Part shown: one piece after another, positions 11,674-26,600 of the stretch
How positions within the stretch are numbered: the stretch's first letter is position 1
Layout: every line of letters starts with the position of its first letter
Source: Straminergon stramineum
Lineage: Eukaryota; Streptophyta; Bryopsida; Hypnales; Calliergonaceae
Assembly: GCA_963920665.1 (NCBI GenBank)
Contig: OY987263.1
Location: forward strand, 28,322,547 to 28,386,546
Direction: 5' to 3'
Length of the DNA: 64,000 bases
Position numbers and translations under genes: made by a program
Notes under the pieces: model-generated
Told to the model about the DNA's origin: nothing
The model's database searches: none
The model's input: only the letters and a program-made list of their open reading frames with translations

Positions 11674-14600
11674 ATGGCGAAGGTGCCGCACCTCGTGCGC
11701 AAGCGCACGGTAGCTAAATGGGAGACGCTGGTTGGCCGTGCGATCGAGGCGGAGGAAGAGCGAACATTACATGGATCGCATTGGAATGAGTACACTGACA
11801 CGCCGTTTGTGCCGCAAATTCTGCACCAGCAGAAAAAGAACATTGACAACATCTTGCAAACGGCACGTAGCGTGCAAGACCAGTATCCCCAAGTTGCACG
11901 TATTTGTACGTCGAATCTTCATCTTTTCTTTCTTGTGAAAGCACGCACGCATTCGTACATGCTTCTTTAAATCTCGTGATGAAAATTTTATATGTTCGTT
12001 GTTTCCGTGTTTTGGAATGTTCAATTGGTTAGGATTTAAATCAATCTTTCTGATTTCAAATTGTCTTGGTTTCTTTGCGTTCGTACACTTTGACATAGAG
12101 GAATTGATTGCTGTCTTTGTTTCACCAAATCATATCTATGAGAACTTGGTTCTGCAAGGATGTGCTCTTAGGGGAAGTGAAGGTTGTCAATGTGATATAC
12201 TTGCGGATGTGCATCACCTCTCTTAAATTAAATGGGACCGCATCCTGTTGGGAATTTATTTTCAAATATATTCCTAGAGTTGCTTCCATTTATGTGATCG
12301 CATTGTGTTGTTAGATTGCTGCTGAGAATAAGGGTAGTATGTTAGGTCGATAGGACGCTTATACGGTGGAATAGACTTCGAGTTTAATCTGGTCACCATA
12401 GTTTCTGATTTATCAGGGGAGTGCTGATTGACGATGTTTTAGCTCGTCTGAAGCAAGTCATATATATTCCCTTGTTGCTTTTCGCTACATATTTCAGTTA
12501 GTGCGATATCGATGTCAATTAAGTGAAGCACAGCTTGGATTGGAGGGATCCTTTGCAGAAATTCTGGATATTGTTTTCACTATATCTTCATTTCTTTGTC
12601 GTGAATGTTTCACTTTTTAAATGACTTCTCATTCACGCAGACTTACGGAACAGTAACTAACCCTTGCTGTGTGACCTGATGCAGTATATGAGTATTCGTA
12701 TGCACTATCACAAGCTTTGGATCCACGGAGTGAATCCAGGGGAGTATTGCAGTTCAAAACGGTTTTGCTATCGGTTATTCAGGTAAGACTTGGAATTTCT
12801 GTTTGCATTGCAAGGAGTTGGCAGCGTAGATTTTAGGAGCGTGTGATTTGGCGTGAGATGTTGGTCTGTGAAATTTAGCAGCTTGAACTCCTTCTGATTG
12901 CTCACGTTTTCGTCCATTCTATCTATTTTTTTGTGGCAGCAAAGACGTGGCGAGAAAACAGATCGTAGTGAAGATGTATATATTATTGAAGGGTTCTACA
13001 AAGACTTAAAGCGTAAGCTCGACCAACTTGAGGATGAAGATTGGTTGCGGCAACAGCCCCAGTACAATCAAATTTCGTATGTCTTACCCTATCCATGTTA
13101 CTACTCTTGGTGTCTAGGATTGCTGTCATCATGTATGCGCCTGGTTGCGTTAGATACAGTTTCATGTGTTATCTAGTTTTGTTCAGTTTTCATATTTTGG
13201 GATATTTTTTGTAATGTAATGTCGACAAAGGCAGAAACCAAAAGATCGATTGAAAGTCTTCATTCACGCTTAGAGGGGTACACATTCTCTCTGATTGGTA
13301 AAGTTGCGCCATGCATGTCCTTTGCATTCCTGTGTCCTGATTATGCTTTATCGCCACCTCTTTTCATTTGTGCATTGGAGCCCTTATTGAATGTCGTGTA
13401 CTCTATTTCTTCTGCATCTGCCTTGGTTTGAATTTAATGCGCAGAAATTGTCATATATCGATTGAGTACATGTCATCAAGGGCATCATATCTCTGCAGGT
13501 GAAAGGTTGGCTGAATTTCATGTTCTCGCATGTCTGACATCGAAGCCTGTTACATGCAGACCGGAAGGATGGGCGGAGTTGAAAAGAAATATTTATATGA
13601 CGGTAGAAATTCTGAATGAGGTGGTTGATTTCCTGATAAAGGAGAATCCAGAGATGAAGAGACACGTCGAGTTTGACTCAGATGTAAGCTGTCCCTTATT
13701 CGCTCTTTTAATGCGTAGTGGAAGAATTGTTCTGCGGAGGAGCTGAAATTTGTATTAATCAGTTACAGGAATGATTTTAGTGTTGTTGGTTGTTGAAGTT
13801 GCTCTTGCCTGTTTCAAAGATCCGTGAAACTGTATTAAATTGATTGTATAGTATTAGTGGTGCATTTGAAGTCTTATATCTGTTGATTCTGTATCTTTTG
13901 CCTGGACAGTGAAACAAAGAATTTTTCTGTCAGTGGAAATAGCAATTGGAAATCGCACCTCTGTATTGAGCATGAGGATCTATTAGTAGCTGATGCGGAA
14001 GTAAGTGTGGTTCTTGCAGTTGAAGGAGGAGATAGAGAAGACTGCAAAAAAGGTTGATGATTATAAGCCTTACAACATCCTACCTTTTGAGGCTCCTGGC
14101 CTAGTCAATCCTTTTCAAAATTCTCCAGAGGTAGGGCTCAGTATTCAACTCATGACACTGATGTAGATAGAGCTATCTCTTGATATTTTCATGTTCTGCT
14201 TCTCTTCGTCGATAAATGTTTGAGGCTATCCGAGCGCCTCGTATGATGCAATGACCATGTGGGTGAGGTTCGTTGACCTGTGACGAATAATTTTTGTGTT
14301 GTGAGTGCAGGTAGTAGCTGCCATCAACTCGATTGAATTGAACACGCTTGACGATTTTGAATTTGATATTGACTTCAAACGACCAAATATGAGGGACCTG
14401 GATGTCTTTGACTTTTTGCAATTTACTTTTGGCTTTCAGGTATTTTCTCTTATTTTTTTGACTTCGAGGTTCACCAAATCATCTACATTCGAAACAGAAA
14501 CTCACTTTGCTTGACAATTCTGCTTATACTGAACATTTCTTAGAAAATAGCATGGTCTCTATGTTTTCACTTTGGGTTTTTTGAGGACACTAACGCTTAT

Positions 14601-17600
14601 TGTTAAGAGCTGGTAGAGTTCTTTGACTTCGTAGTTACTGTCTCTGATCATTAACTGCGATTCTGTAGGTGATAGCAACTTCGGAATGTGCGTGCCCAGG
14701 CTTGTATTTCCATTGTCTACTTTTCTCCTAAACTCTGTTTGGTAATGAGGGACTTGTATGTTGAGTGACAAACAGGCAGACAACGTCTTGAATCAACGAG
14801 AGCATCTAGTCCTACTTTTAGCCAACTCTCAGTCACGATTGGGTTCTCTTCGTAACAGCAACTCTGGTTCTTCGCAATTCAAACCTAAGGTACATCCACT
14901 TAATAATTCCAGTCTTGGAAGCTCCATTTTAGTCAAAGCTGTTATTTTCTACTCCGGGGTATTATTTATAATTCCTTCCTAAGTTACATTTAATGCATCG
15001 TGGACCAGACGACCGAACCTGAATTTTTCAATAGGAATGGAAACGGAATACTTTCTTTATACTATTTAGACTTGCAGCGTTTACTTCTGATGAAATAGAA
15101 TTTGATTGGGTGCTCTCAAATGCGTTTTTACAGCTCGATGAACATGCCATCTTCAACGTACATAACAAGTTGCTGGAAAACTACGAACGATGGTGCGATT
15201 TCTTGAGGAAGGAAAAAATGTCGAATCGGTAAGAGATTGAGATTTTCTTAATATCTATTCTGCCTAAATGCACCGAAGCATTGCATCATGTGGGGCATTA
15301 TTCCGAAGTGTCTGTACGTCATTAAACACGTACAACTTGCAATGGTTGCTGACATTTCGAGCATTACCTTCTGTTTAGTGCTAGAAAAAATGGCCAATCT
15401 GTTTTGTCCTATGCATAATGATTCAGTTTGTGTGGGTTTACCTCCTCCACATATCCGCAGATTCTAAAATTAGTAATTAAATTTCATTTGTGCTGTGCAG
15501 TCGCCTCCAAGGGACCTTCCTCATGCCACAATCGCGACTCGTATATTCAGCCCTATATCTCTTGATCTGGGGAGAAGCCTCTAATGTGCGGTTCTTACCA
15601 GAGTGCATCTGCTACATCTTTCATCAAGTGAGTACAGTTGACTTCCTTATCCATACCCTAATAGGTGAATCAGAAAGTATGTAATTCTATGTTTTTTCCT
15701 AGAATAAAATGTCAATTATTGCTCTCACTGATAGTCACAACAAGTGACACATGTATACCGTTATAACTAAGTTCTACTTGTGACATCGCAGTATGATTCT
15801 ATTAGTCACATTGGTTGGGTATCTTGTATGAGGACTCTTTTGTCATCGAAACTTGATTGTGGATATCTCGATTGAAAACATCCCTGATTGGATATCTTTA
15901 ATTTGTTCTGTACTATATATCCAAAGAGAATTATCTTGTGATGACGCCCGAAAGATTCATAAAAAATATAGGAGATGATGCTGCTACACATGCCATAAAT
16001 TTTACGGATCAGCTTTGGTGAAGATTGTCTAGGTTGCAATGGGCTCAGTTATGTAATATCTTGAAATAATGAATTTTGGGTTGCAGATGGCAGGTGAGAT
16101 TAGTGACCCTGGATCAGTGGTCCTCAATCACCCCTTCCATGAGAGATCAATGATCCTCAAGAATTTTGGCTCATTTCTGGATGCGGTCATAAAACCCGTC
16201 CATGAGGTAATTGCTGCGGTAAGGTTTCGGAACCCTGTTCGAGGTCTTAGATTCATGATGAAGCTCAGTATGTGTCGTCTTATTTTTAACGAACAACCTT
16301 TCGTTGGTTTTGGAACAAGTACATGTGGTTTTTGAGGAACATCATGCTTTAAATACTCGTATATCTACAATGACATGGTCATCTATTGGTTTTCTGGTTT
16401 CGAGAGTCACTGCTACTTTCCGTGCTTTCTGTAAAGATTTACGTTTACTATACAACCTTTTAAGAGGCTCAAATTTTATAAACAAATAATGTAGTGAGTG
16501 TTGTAACTATGATTCTTAAATATTTCTTTTGACTATTTTCTTTTTAATTTTAATGCAGGAGGCGAAGTTTTGTAAAGTTCGAAAGCTTCCACATTCAAAA
16601 TGGCGGAACTACGATGATATTAATGAGTATTTCTGGACTCCGGTTTGCTTTGAGTTGTCATGGCCGTGGAGGCTAAGCTCGGGCTTTTTTGTGAAGCCGA
16701 AGCAAGATTCTGATAAGAAGAGGAACAAGCTTGTAAGTCACTGCCCTTGGCATGGTTTTTATATCACATTGTGATTGAACATCGACTCTGTTGGATTTGA
16801 AATCGAAATTTGTCATCGCTGAAGCAAGTTAGTTTGGCATTCAGAAATTTCGAAATACACGCGATGAAATTCCACTGCTTCAGGAGCAAAATCAACTTTC
16901 GGAACCAGGTCATCGGAGGGAGAAAAAAGTAGGAAAATCTCATTTTGTTGAGCACCGGAGCGGTCTTCACTTGTATCATAGCTTCCATCGACTTTGGATC
17001 TTTCTCGTCTGCATGCTTCAGGTTGATTGACTGTCGATACTGCGTCAAATTGCTCGTTTAGGTGCATCACGACCATGGATTGTTGTGAACATGTTCAGAC
17101 AGCAGTTGCAGATTACAGATTTCAAAGTTTTTTTGATGCTCTTATCTCCCGATTCTTAGCTTCAGGTGTAGCACTAGTTTTCTCCTTTTTCTAGTACTGC
17201 AGTCAAGTTTTTATTAGTATTATTCTGAATGGGTGGAAATTGTGTTAGATTGTTTTGTCTTTGACAATCTTTCAGGTTTTTTTCTCGTTCTAGACTTGCT
17301 ACAGCTTTGACTTCGCACAACTAATTTTTTATTATATGTGTTGTTAGGGACTTGCAGTTTTTGCCTTCTGTGACGGGAAGTTTAATGCTGCCAGCATCAA
17401 GTATATATTGAGCGTTGGCCCTACTTTTGTTATCATGAAGTTTATACAATGTAAGTCAAATATTAGTTTTAAGTGTGATTCATTTTTCTAGAAAATCAAG
17501 ATATTGTTATATAGGTATTGCGTGTCATGCAAGACTGCGGTTGAGATCAATACTTTCTTCTTAAAGTTGTAAATGTTAATGTGCTGTTCTCATGGAGCAT

Positions 17601-20600
17601 TTGAGGTATGCATCTGAGTTCCGTGGTGGGTGATGCTTATTTCTTCAAGAATTGTTGTCTTTCGTTGTTGAAGTAATGTCGAGAGTTAGAGGGTTGTTTT
17701 ACATAAAGAACTGAACTGGTCATTTAGTGCGCTGCGCATTGTCAGTCTAGGCTACATATGAGCCCTTTCTTTTGCTTGCTTAATGTGTATTTGTTGTGCA
17801 TGCTAGAAATATCCGAAAGTTATCTGTTGGATTTAGCTTTTGCTTTGTATTCCATAGTCTATTTCTTTGTCTCTATTCCTTTGAGGTGATTCAACTTATT
17901 TGTTCTTTCTTTTGTGATATCCAGCTGTATTGGATGTCATATTATTAATAGGGGCATACAGAAGCAGTCGGGCCCGTACTCTTTCAAGAATCTGGTTACG
18001 TTTGTTCTGGTTTGCCAGTCTCTCAGCAATTATTGTGCTCCTCTTTGTGTAAGTTCCTACTGATGGCGTTCAAGGTTGTAGGTTTGGCTCTTCAGTGTTT
18101 CTGCTGCTACAAACTTGGGCCGTTCTTTCGAGTCTGGATTATGTTAGCCAGGTCTAATTGTAGTAATACGAATGTAAGACTTCAGTTTTATCCTGGACTA
18201 TTACTCAAATGCCATGTTTTTGTGTTGTTAGGAAGACAATTCAGGAAGAAGAGAGCAGATCAGGACAGAGTAGATGGTTCAGGCTCTATTGCGTTCTTCT
18301 GATATTGTACGGGGGATCGCATCTTTTTGTTGCCCTGCTCATGAGCATGCCTTGGCTCCGGAGGCAAGCGGAGAAATGCTCGAACTTTGGCCCTGTACCG
18401 TTTCTAAGTTGGGTACACCAGGTATTCCAACCTCAGAAATTCGATTTTGTATTTTGGTGTGAAGATGTAAATCCTGTACTGTGCTGGCCAGAGATATTAG
18501 CGAGAACCTAACTTACAGGACATTATTAAATCAGGAACGATATTATGTTGGACGCGGCTTGTACGAGAGCACTGGCGATTACTTCTCGTAAGTATTTCAG
18601 TCCTTCCAATCTTGTAAGTCATTTGGATACTTAATTATTGGAATAACGAGTGAAGCTTTTGATTCTCCGTGCAAGTCCAGTGAATTTAAGCATGCCAAGA
18701 AACTTTATTTATTTCATTATGATGTAGAATTTATTTTTATTTTTTCGATGAAGAACTCCAGAATCTCAGTACAGCATTCATGTTAGAGCTGTTGATAGGG
18801 CTTTCATCGCTGGTTCTTAATTATGACCCCCTCTCGTCTGGTCTTGCTGAAGGACGTGGTAGTACTGTTAGAAAAATATCAGCAAGCTGGTTGTTTTTTC
18901 CCGGATATGAATCTGTTCTCTTCCACACTGCAGGTACATCTTGTTCTGGATTGTCGTCCTGGCTTGCAAATTCTCCTTCAGCTATTTCCTGCAGGTAGTA
19001 TCTTCTGACTTGTCTATGAAAGCTTTGTATTTGGAGGCAACTTTGATCATAGTAATTGAAATCAGAAGTGACTTACACGAGTGGATGGCTGGCACTGCAG
19101 ATTAAAACTATGGTGGGTCCAACGAGGACCATCGTGGACCTCACCGACCTCAATTATCGATGGAGAGACCTTATTTCAAAGAGTATGTCTTTAAAACTGC
19201 TTTATATTGATGTTTTTCCGTCCAGAGTCCCAGCCTCTGTTGAATGACTGTCAATTTTCTTTCTTTTGTTTCCTTGTGTTGAGGTTTTATCACTTGCGGT
19301 TTCGAAATGAAATTGCGTTTAACGATTTTGTATGTTGTTTCAGATCATCATAACGCACTTACTCTTGTTTCGTTGTGGGCTCCCGTGGTTATGGTAATTT
19401 ACCCGGACCGTCGACTAATGTTTAAGTTCTTTTTGGTTTGGTTTAGCAAAGCCTTAGTGTATAAGCAGGTGATTGTTATTTGCGAGTGTTTGAATAGCGC
19501 AATTTAGAAGCGCGTTTCTAGGTGTTGGGTGCCCCGACTGTTATTTCAGGACGAATTGTAGAAGAGGACGTGATTTACACTATTGCCAGACTGTACGAGA
19601 TAAGTTGAGTTTTGTTAAAGTGTCTAGTATAGGTTGTACCGCTTAATTGATGGTACGACCTGAAATGCGTGTTGCCAGATTTATTTCCTGGACTTGCAAG
19701 TTTGGTATACGGTTATTTCTGCACTAGTTGGAGGCCTCGATGGTGCAAGGATGGGGCTCGGAGAGGTGGGCAATGATTTATTACCTACGTGTTTTGTTTT
19801 TCGTAGGATTTTTTTACAAGATTCTGGCTTGGTCGTGCATTGAGTTTAGGAACATTGTGCTCTTATACCGTTGATATGTGAGTCAGTTGGGTGAACGTGT
19901 GCACATCACACCTTTGTTCAGGGGAGAATTCGCATGTTTTCCAATGTACCTATTGTTCGCATCATTAGAAGCGATGAAAGATTTAGACTTGGATACGAAA
20001 TTTTTATTCTCACGCTTACGGTTGTTTTCCCCCTCAATCTGGCAGATCCGGTCCCTCGACATGTTGCGTAACCGCTTCACATATTTGCCGGCAGCATTTA
20101 CAAAGCGTCTGCAAGCTCATCAACATAAGTGAATATACTATACTTGGAAAGGCGTGAAATTCATGCTTGAAATTCGGTCCGAGTGTAGTATATGGTGATA
20201 AGTTGGAAAATATTTGGAGCTTTACTGAATGTTTCTAATCTGAATTTTTTCGTCCTGCAGAGTTTTGAGAGAATCAGTAAATACAAACGAAAAGGTTGAA
20301 GCCATACAATTCGCCCCCATTTGGAATGACGTGATCGCGTCGCTACGTGAAGAAGATCTTATCAACAACAAGTAAGACAGTGATATGGTGTTGTGACTAT
20401 TGCGAACTCTTTGACCCTTGTTAAGAGATTTGCACTCTCTCATGCCATCCTGGTACTCACGCATTATTCACATGTGTTGCGTTCACTCTCTGGAAAGTTC
20501 TCTGTTTTTTTATGCTGTCTGCTTATTCTCGCACACTTCGGATGGAGATCTCATCCTGCCTTATTCCTATGCAGGGAGATGGAGTGGTTAGTCATGCCTG

Positions 20601-23600
20601 GCAATACCTTGACAAATCTGACAGCAAACTCTCAAGATCTCACATTGGTCCAGTGGCCTCTGTTCTTACTAGCGAATAAGGTCTGTGGGGGTGCTGTTGT
20701 CTGTTTAACTAGCTAGATTGTAAGGCTCTTTAATGTGCTCTTGCATACCCTGTTATTCACTGAGGGTTACTGACTTGACGACTTGACGATTCGCAGCCTT
20801 CAGTTGTATAGATCACAAACAAGTCAGATTGTTGTTTTCATGAAGCCTGCTTTTATTGGTGTTGCAGGTGTTCGTTGCTTGTGACCTGGCGGAAGTGCAC
20901 AAGCAAGCTTCCCAGCTGGAGCTTTGGAAAATAATTGGACGGGATCCATATATGAGGTTTGCTTTGCAAGAGGCTTTTGATACTTTACGAATCATCCTCG
21001 AGCATCTTTTGGAGAATGATTATCTGGGGAGACGTTGGTATGTTTGCGCTCTCATGAAACTTACCACGCTAGTTGTTTTTTCACTGTCCTTCAAGCGATA
21101 GTATAAGGTTAGGCTTAGCTTAAGCCTTTTGGACGGCGGGCTGTATATTGGTCTCGAATTCACATGTATACTGCAAATCCTTCATCTTAGGATTGTGAGC
21201 CGTTAGTTGGTCTATAAATAATTTTCTGAGTTCAGGAATTGGGTATTTATCATTATTGAAGGTGTTGATCCAGCACACGACCTTGGTTAATAATTGCTGG
21301 TAATGCATATGACTAGTCTTTTAGGATTACCTGTCTAAACGTCCTTATCACAGCCATTTGTGCTTCCGACTGAGTGACAGGGTGAACTTCGTTTACGGGA
21401 ATATGAGGGAGGCTATGGAACGTGAGCAATTGAAACACAAATATAATTTGAAGAAGGACCAACTCGAAAAAGTGCTGAATAAGGCAGCAAAGCTTACGAC
21501 CGTTCTGGTAAATGATTCGTACACTTTTTTTTATTGCTGACCTTTTTTTTGGTAATTTTATGACCCTGATAAGCTTGGAAACGTTCTTGATCTTTTAGAA
21601 TATTATTGTGTGAACCATCGAGTACGGGAACGCGTTTAGTATATGTTTTGGGGAAGACGTGTGTGTTTTCATTTTTGGGGGGTCTCATGCTCTATTTAAC
21701 AGATCAACGAGGCCAAGAAACTGAAGGATGATCATACTAAAGAAATGAGGGAAGCGTATACAGTAGCGGTCCGAAAAGAATTGCTAGATTTCTACGACGT
21801 TGTGATGAACGACTTTATTGCCGATTCCGAGACGAGGTCTGATACTCAAATTCTTCGTTTCCGCAAAGCAGTTCACATATTTTAAAGTGGTTCATATATT
21901 TTGTATATTTGCAAGCTGACTGTGTAATGTTTGGTTACATAGGGATGATGCTGTTCTTCAAGCTGGAAAAGAAAGTGAGGGACTATGTACTGAGTTGACT
22001 TTGCCCACTGATGAATCAGTACGACTTGAACCTTTCCTTGTGAACTGTATGCTTCGCTTGTTTCAGTTTGGGGCATATGTTGACTACGAATTTTGAAACT
22101 TTATGTTTTTAACCGTACTTCTGTAGTCCGGGCTCACTGCTTACTGGCGAGTTTTGAAGTATCATTGACCTGATGTGCAGTATGCTGATACCTCCCAGAC
22201 GGCAGATTGTTATCTAACCACGGATTTCTTTTGTTACAGAATTCACTAGTTCGTAGACTGAATCAAATTTTGACTATCAAGGAATCGGCCTTGAATGTCC
22301 CAGTGAATCTGGAAGCTTGTCGACGATTGGAATTCTTTAGTAATTCATTGTTTATGAAAATGCCCAATGCACCAACTGTGCGTAAAATGTTTTCTTTCAG
22401 GTTAGTCATCTTGTTGCCTATGTCGTTTGAAGAACTTGATGATAATTTGTAGTGTACTGGAGTGAACAGCAGTTGGATGTTCTCGTGTGTCCGTCTTACT
22501 TAAGTCAAGAGGCTTAACATGTAGTGACGGGTTTAAGGATTCTTCTTCCTACTGGAGGCTACTTTTGTTAGAACTAATGAAGGACTTCTCTGTGCGGATG
22601 GTTGTCTGCAGTGTGTTCACACCGTACTACGAGGAAGATGTTATTTACAGCCCATCCAAGTTGGCTGAAGAAAACAAAGATGGTATTTCTATGATGTATT
22701 ATCTGAGGACCATTGTGCCAGGTTTGTTCCCTCGGATTTTGGCCTTAGACAGGTGAAACCCATCGCAGTTTCTTTCAGGCTTTGTACGAGCGGATTTTGT
22801 AGGAAAAGCGCATCTTGTTGTTTGAGGTTTCTTTAGGGAATTCATTTGGAGTCAATTCGAGGTCTGCTTCATTTATATTGTCACTTAGGTTTAAGAGTAC
22901 CTTGAGACTTGTTTTCTCACTTATACTTTGCATCCTCATCAAAAATTCACTTAAGTCTTATTGGCTTCATTTTTAACGGAATTCAACTACCTGCATGTTT
23001 TACAGATGAGTGGGCAAATTTTCTGGAAAGGATTTATCCAAAGAAAGAGGATCGTGAAGCTCGGAAAGCGCTTCTGAAGACGATCTTTCCGAAGGAATAT
23101 GAGTTCAAGGGCAATGAAAAGCCAAGAAAACCTGACGATCTTAATGAAGCTGTTAAATTACAATTGCGGCTTTGGGCTTCTTATCGAGGACAGACTCTTG
23201 CACGAACAGGTGAGTGGTATATATATATATATGACTTGGAGTTATTGACACGTATATTTCGATCATTAAATTTAGAGTTCGAGACTTTTTTTTGAGTATG
23301 AATTAAAGAATTATGTTGTTTCGTTTTACTGTGTTGTTAAGCTCCGATTATATGCTTGCCCTGATATTCTTGAAACATGTGATTGACACCACCTCACGAT
23401 AACGTTCTTTTCATGTCCTGCAGTTCGTGGAATGATGTATTACAAAAGAGCTCTTATTTTGCAAGCGAAATTAGAAGGAGCATCTCTGTCAGGTATATCT
23501 TTTTCATTTCTTCGTACAAGATTTTCTCAACTTGTATGTCTGTCAGATTTTTTTACTCTTCTTAATTGTGTAAAACATAGTCTCTCCAATTCTTATGTTT

Positions 23601-26600
23601 CTTTTATGGAATGAAGCAGACGATGTGGAACAAGGATCCCAGTATTCGACAACGAGTGCCTCACCAGATTTAGGTACCCTTGATGCTGGTGCTCAGGCAG
23701 AGCTGAAGTTTCTTTATGTAGTCAGTGCTCAAATATACGGAGAACAACAGCAAGGGGGGAAGGGAGATGATGGCCGACAGAAAGCGGCAGATATTTCCTA
23801 CTTGATGAGAACGTGAGTATTCACTTCGATCTTTCTATTTACTTCAGTGGATCTTCCTCAAGGTCTTCTAATTATGTATTTGAATTTGAAGTCGCTACTT
23901 GTGATTGTCCGAGGGGAATCTATTTCATGCCTTTAGATATCCTATTTATTTCATATTTGTAGCTTTTACTGACATGGTTCTCATTTCCGTTCAGAAACTA
24001 TGGTAATTTTAAGCATACTTGGAATCCCATGATGACGTTAGTTCTTAGGTTCAAACAATAATCTCCTCAACTTTTCCAAATTAAACATGCGACACAGACG
24101 AAAGTTGGATTGGCACTCTTAAATGGCAATTGTACCGTATTTAATAGAATTTTCCTGTGTTGCATACGTCTGGCCTCTACAGGAATGATTCTTTGAGGAT
24201 TTCCTACATTCATAAGGGCAAGGTGAAGGTGGGAGCGGAGGAAGTCACTAAATATTATTCGAAACTCATGAAAGCCGATCCTAGTGGGAATGATCAGGTG
24301 ATGATACTTGATTTTGCGGTTTCTCCGTGAACTTAATAATTACCGCAATTGTGGAGTTTTGAGTTGCATTGTAATATCTACGTTTTGTGCTGAAATTCTG
24401 AATTAAGGTAGACAAACCCATTACCAACCCCTGACCCAATACCACCCAAATGTAGGGCCCTCATTGACTCTATGACGAGAATTTATGACAGTAGTGCATG
24501 CCTTAACTTCACAATAAGACATGTATTACAGTTTTACATTCTCACTTTAGAATCAATGAGGGTCCTACACTTGGGTGGTATTGGGTCAAGGGTTGGTATT
24601 GGGTAAAGCTACCTTAACAAAGAACTACAATCTTACAATGATGGGATCTGGATGCAGGAAATTTACTCTATAGAATTGCCTGGAGAAGTTATTTTGGGAG
24701 AGGGCAAGCCTGAAAATCAAAACCATGCGATTGTATTTACTCGTGGAGAGGCCCTTCAAACGATTGATATGAATCAGGTGCGTGTCCATCTTTCCGAGTA
24801 GCTTCCTTTTGTAGAACAATCTTTCTTTGGTCTGGTTCATGTCATGAGGTCGATTATTTTACGATTATCCGGAAGGAACGTTTTTTGTAGCTGACTTGGT
24901 TTACACATCCAGCTGTGCTTGAACGTCGATGAGAAGTATTAATGTTGCTGAGCACCCAAAATTCACGCAGGAGCACTACTTGGAAGAAACTTTCAAAATG
25001 AGGAACCTTCTAGAGGAATTTGATGATACTAAAAATTATGGACTCCGAAAACCTACGATTCTTGGTGTTCGTGAACATGTTTTCACTGGAAGGTGCAGAT
25101 TGATCTTCCCGTCTTTCATAGATGTCCTTGAAGTAGTTGTTCAATGTTTCCAAACTGTGATCGGACAGACCTGTAACGAGGCTATTTTGAAGCAATTTTT
25201 GATCGCCGTAGACAGCTTCTAGTCACAAATATTTTGGGGGCCTTTCTTGACTGTTTTTTTGGTTGCAGTGTGTCTTCTTTGGCCTGGTTCATGTCATTGC
25301 AGGAACGAAGCTTCGTAACACTTGGACAACGCGTTCTTGCAAAGCCACTGAAGTAAGTTCTCTGAATCTCTTTGAGAAGCTGCATGGTCATTCTCTTGAT
25401 ACAGGGTTACATCATGCAAGTTATGGTTATTTAACAAAGAATTGGAATTAGCAGTCGAAAGGGATGCTCATTACTCTCTGCTCTCAGATCTTACGTGTTC
25501 CAGATGAGTTGGGTATTATTATTTGCTTTAATTGACCAAAATTCTACCCTTTTTTTGACAAAGACCTTTTCTTACGCCACCAATTTACACTACGTTCTCC
25601 AGGGTGAGAATGCACTACGGGCATCCAGATGTCTTTGACCGCATATTCCATATCACACGGGGAGGTATCAGCAAGGCATCGAAGCAGATTAACCTTAGTG
25701 AAGATATTTTTGCAGGTCCCATCCGTCGTCTCTTAAATTTCTGATTCCTTTCCTTGCATTTTGTGCTTACGAATGAATAAGCATGACGAAGAAGTTCAGA
25801 GTTGCTGTGGCTGTTCCATATCCTGAGTAATTATGTGCCCCATTTAGTTCTTGTGGTATATCTTCGGTATTAATCGGTCAACGTGGTTGATTACACTCAA
25901 TTTCTGCCACCTTCCTGCAGGATTCAATTCCACTTTACGTCAAGGGAACGTCACTCATCACGAATACATTCAGGTGAGTTGCATCCCTAGACGCCTTTGA
26001 TTTATTACTTATCTGAAGTACGCGCTGTAGTTTGATAGTAGCATTCAAGTTCACAACTGTTTTGGTGGTTCAATTGTGCAGTGTGGTAAGGGGCGAGATG
26101 TCGGGTTGAATCAAATTGCTGCGTTTGAAGGGAAAGTAGCTTCTGGAAATGGGGAACAAACGTTAAGCCGTGACATCTATCGTCTGGGCCAACTCTTTGA
26201 CTTCTTCCGGATGCTATCTTTCTTCTTCACTACTGTTGGTTACTACTTCACGACTATGGTATGTTTCATATATAACCTTTTCTTCAGACGAATATATGAA
26301 GTATAGAATGAATATGTACATGAGATGCTTGTGTTTCTCGCAGTGTATGCATGGGATCCTATACCGTATCTGATTTCATGCAGTATTTTCATTTTCTGCT
26401 CTCCTTTTATCTAGGGCGATAGCAACTGATGTTTTTCTTGATATCTGGCAGTTGACCGTCTTGACTGTCTACGTGTTCCTCTACGGCAAAGTATACTTGG
26501 TATGCGTTCTTTAATACTTCATGTTTGAATTACCAGCAGATTTGCGGTGAAATTGCTGTTTCATTTTGCTTTGGGTGCCGTAAATAGTTATGTTTTCACT

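Noticed and set aside
13219..13275. Possible extra callose synthase exon (AETKRSIESLHSRL)
   Set aside because: No acceptor keeps the phase set by the exon ending at 13076, and joining 13076 directly to 13560 gives continuous sequence matching the family.
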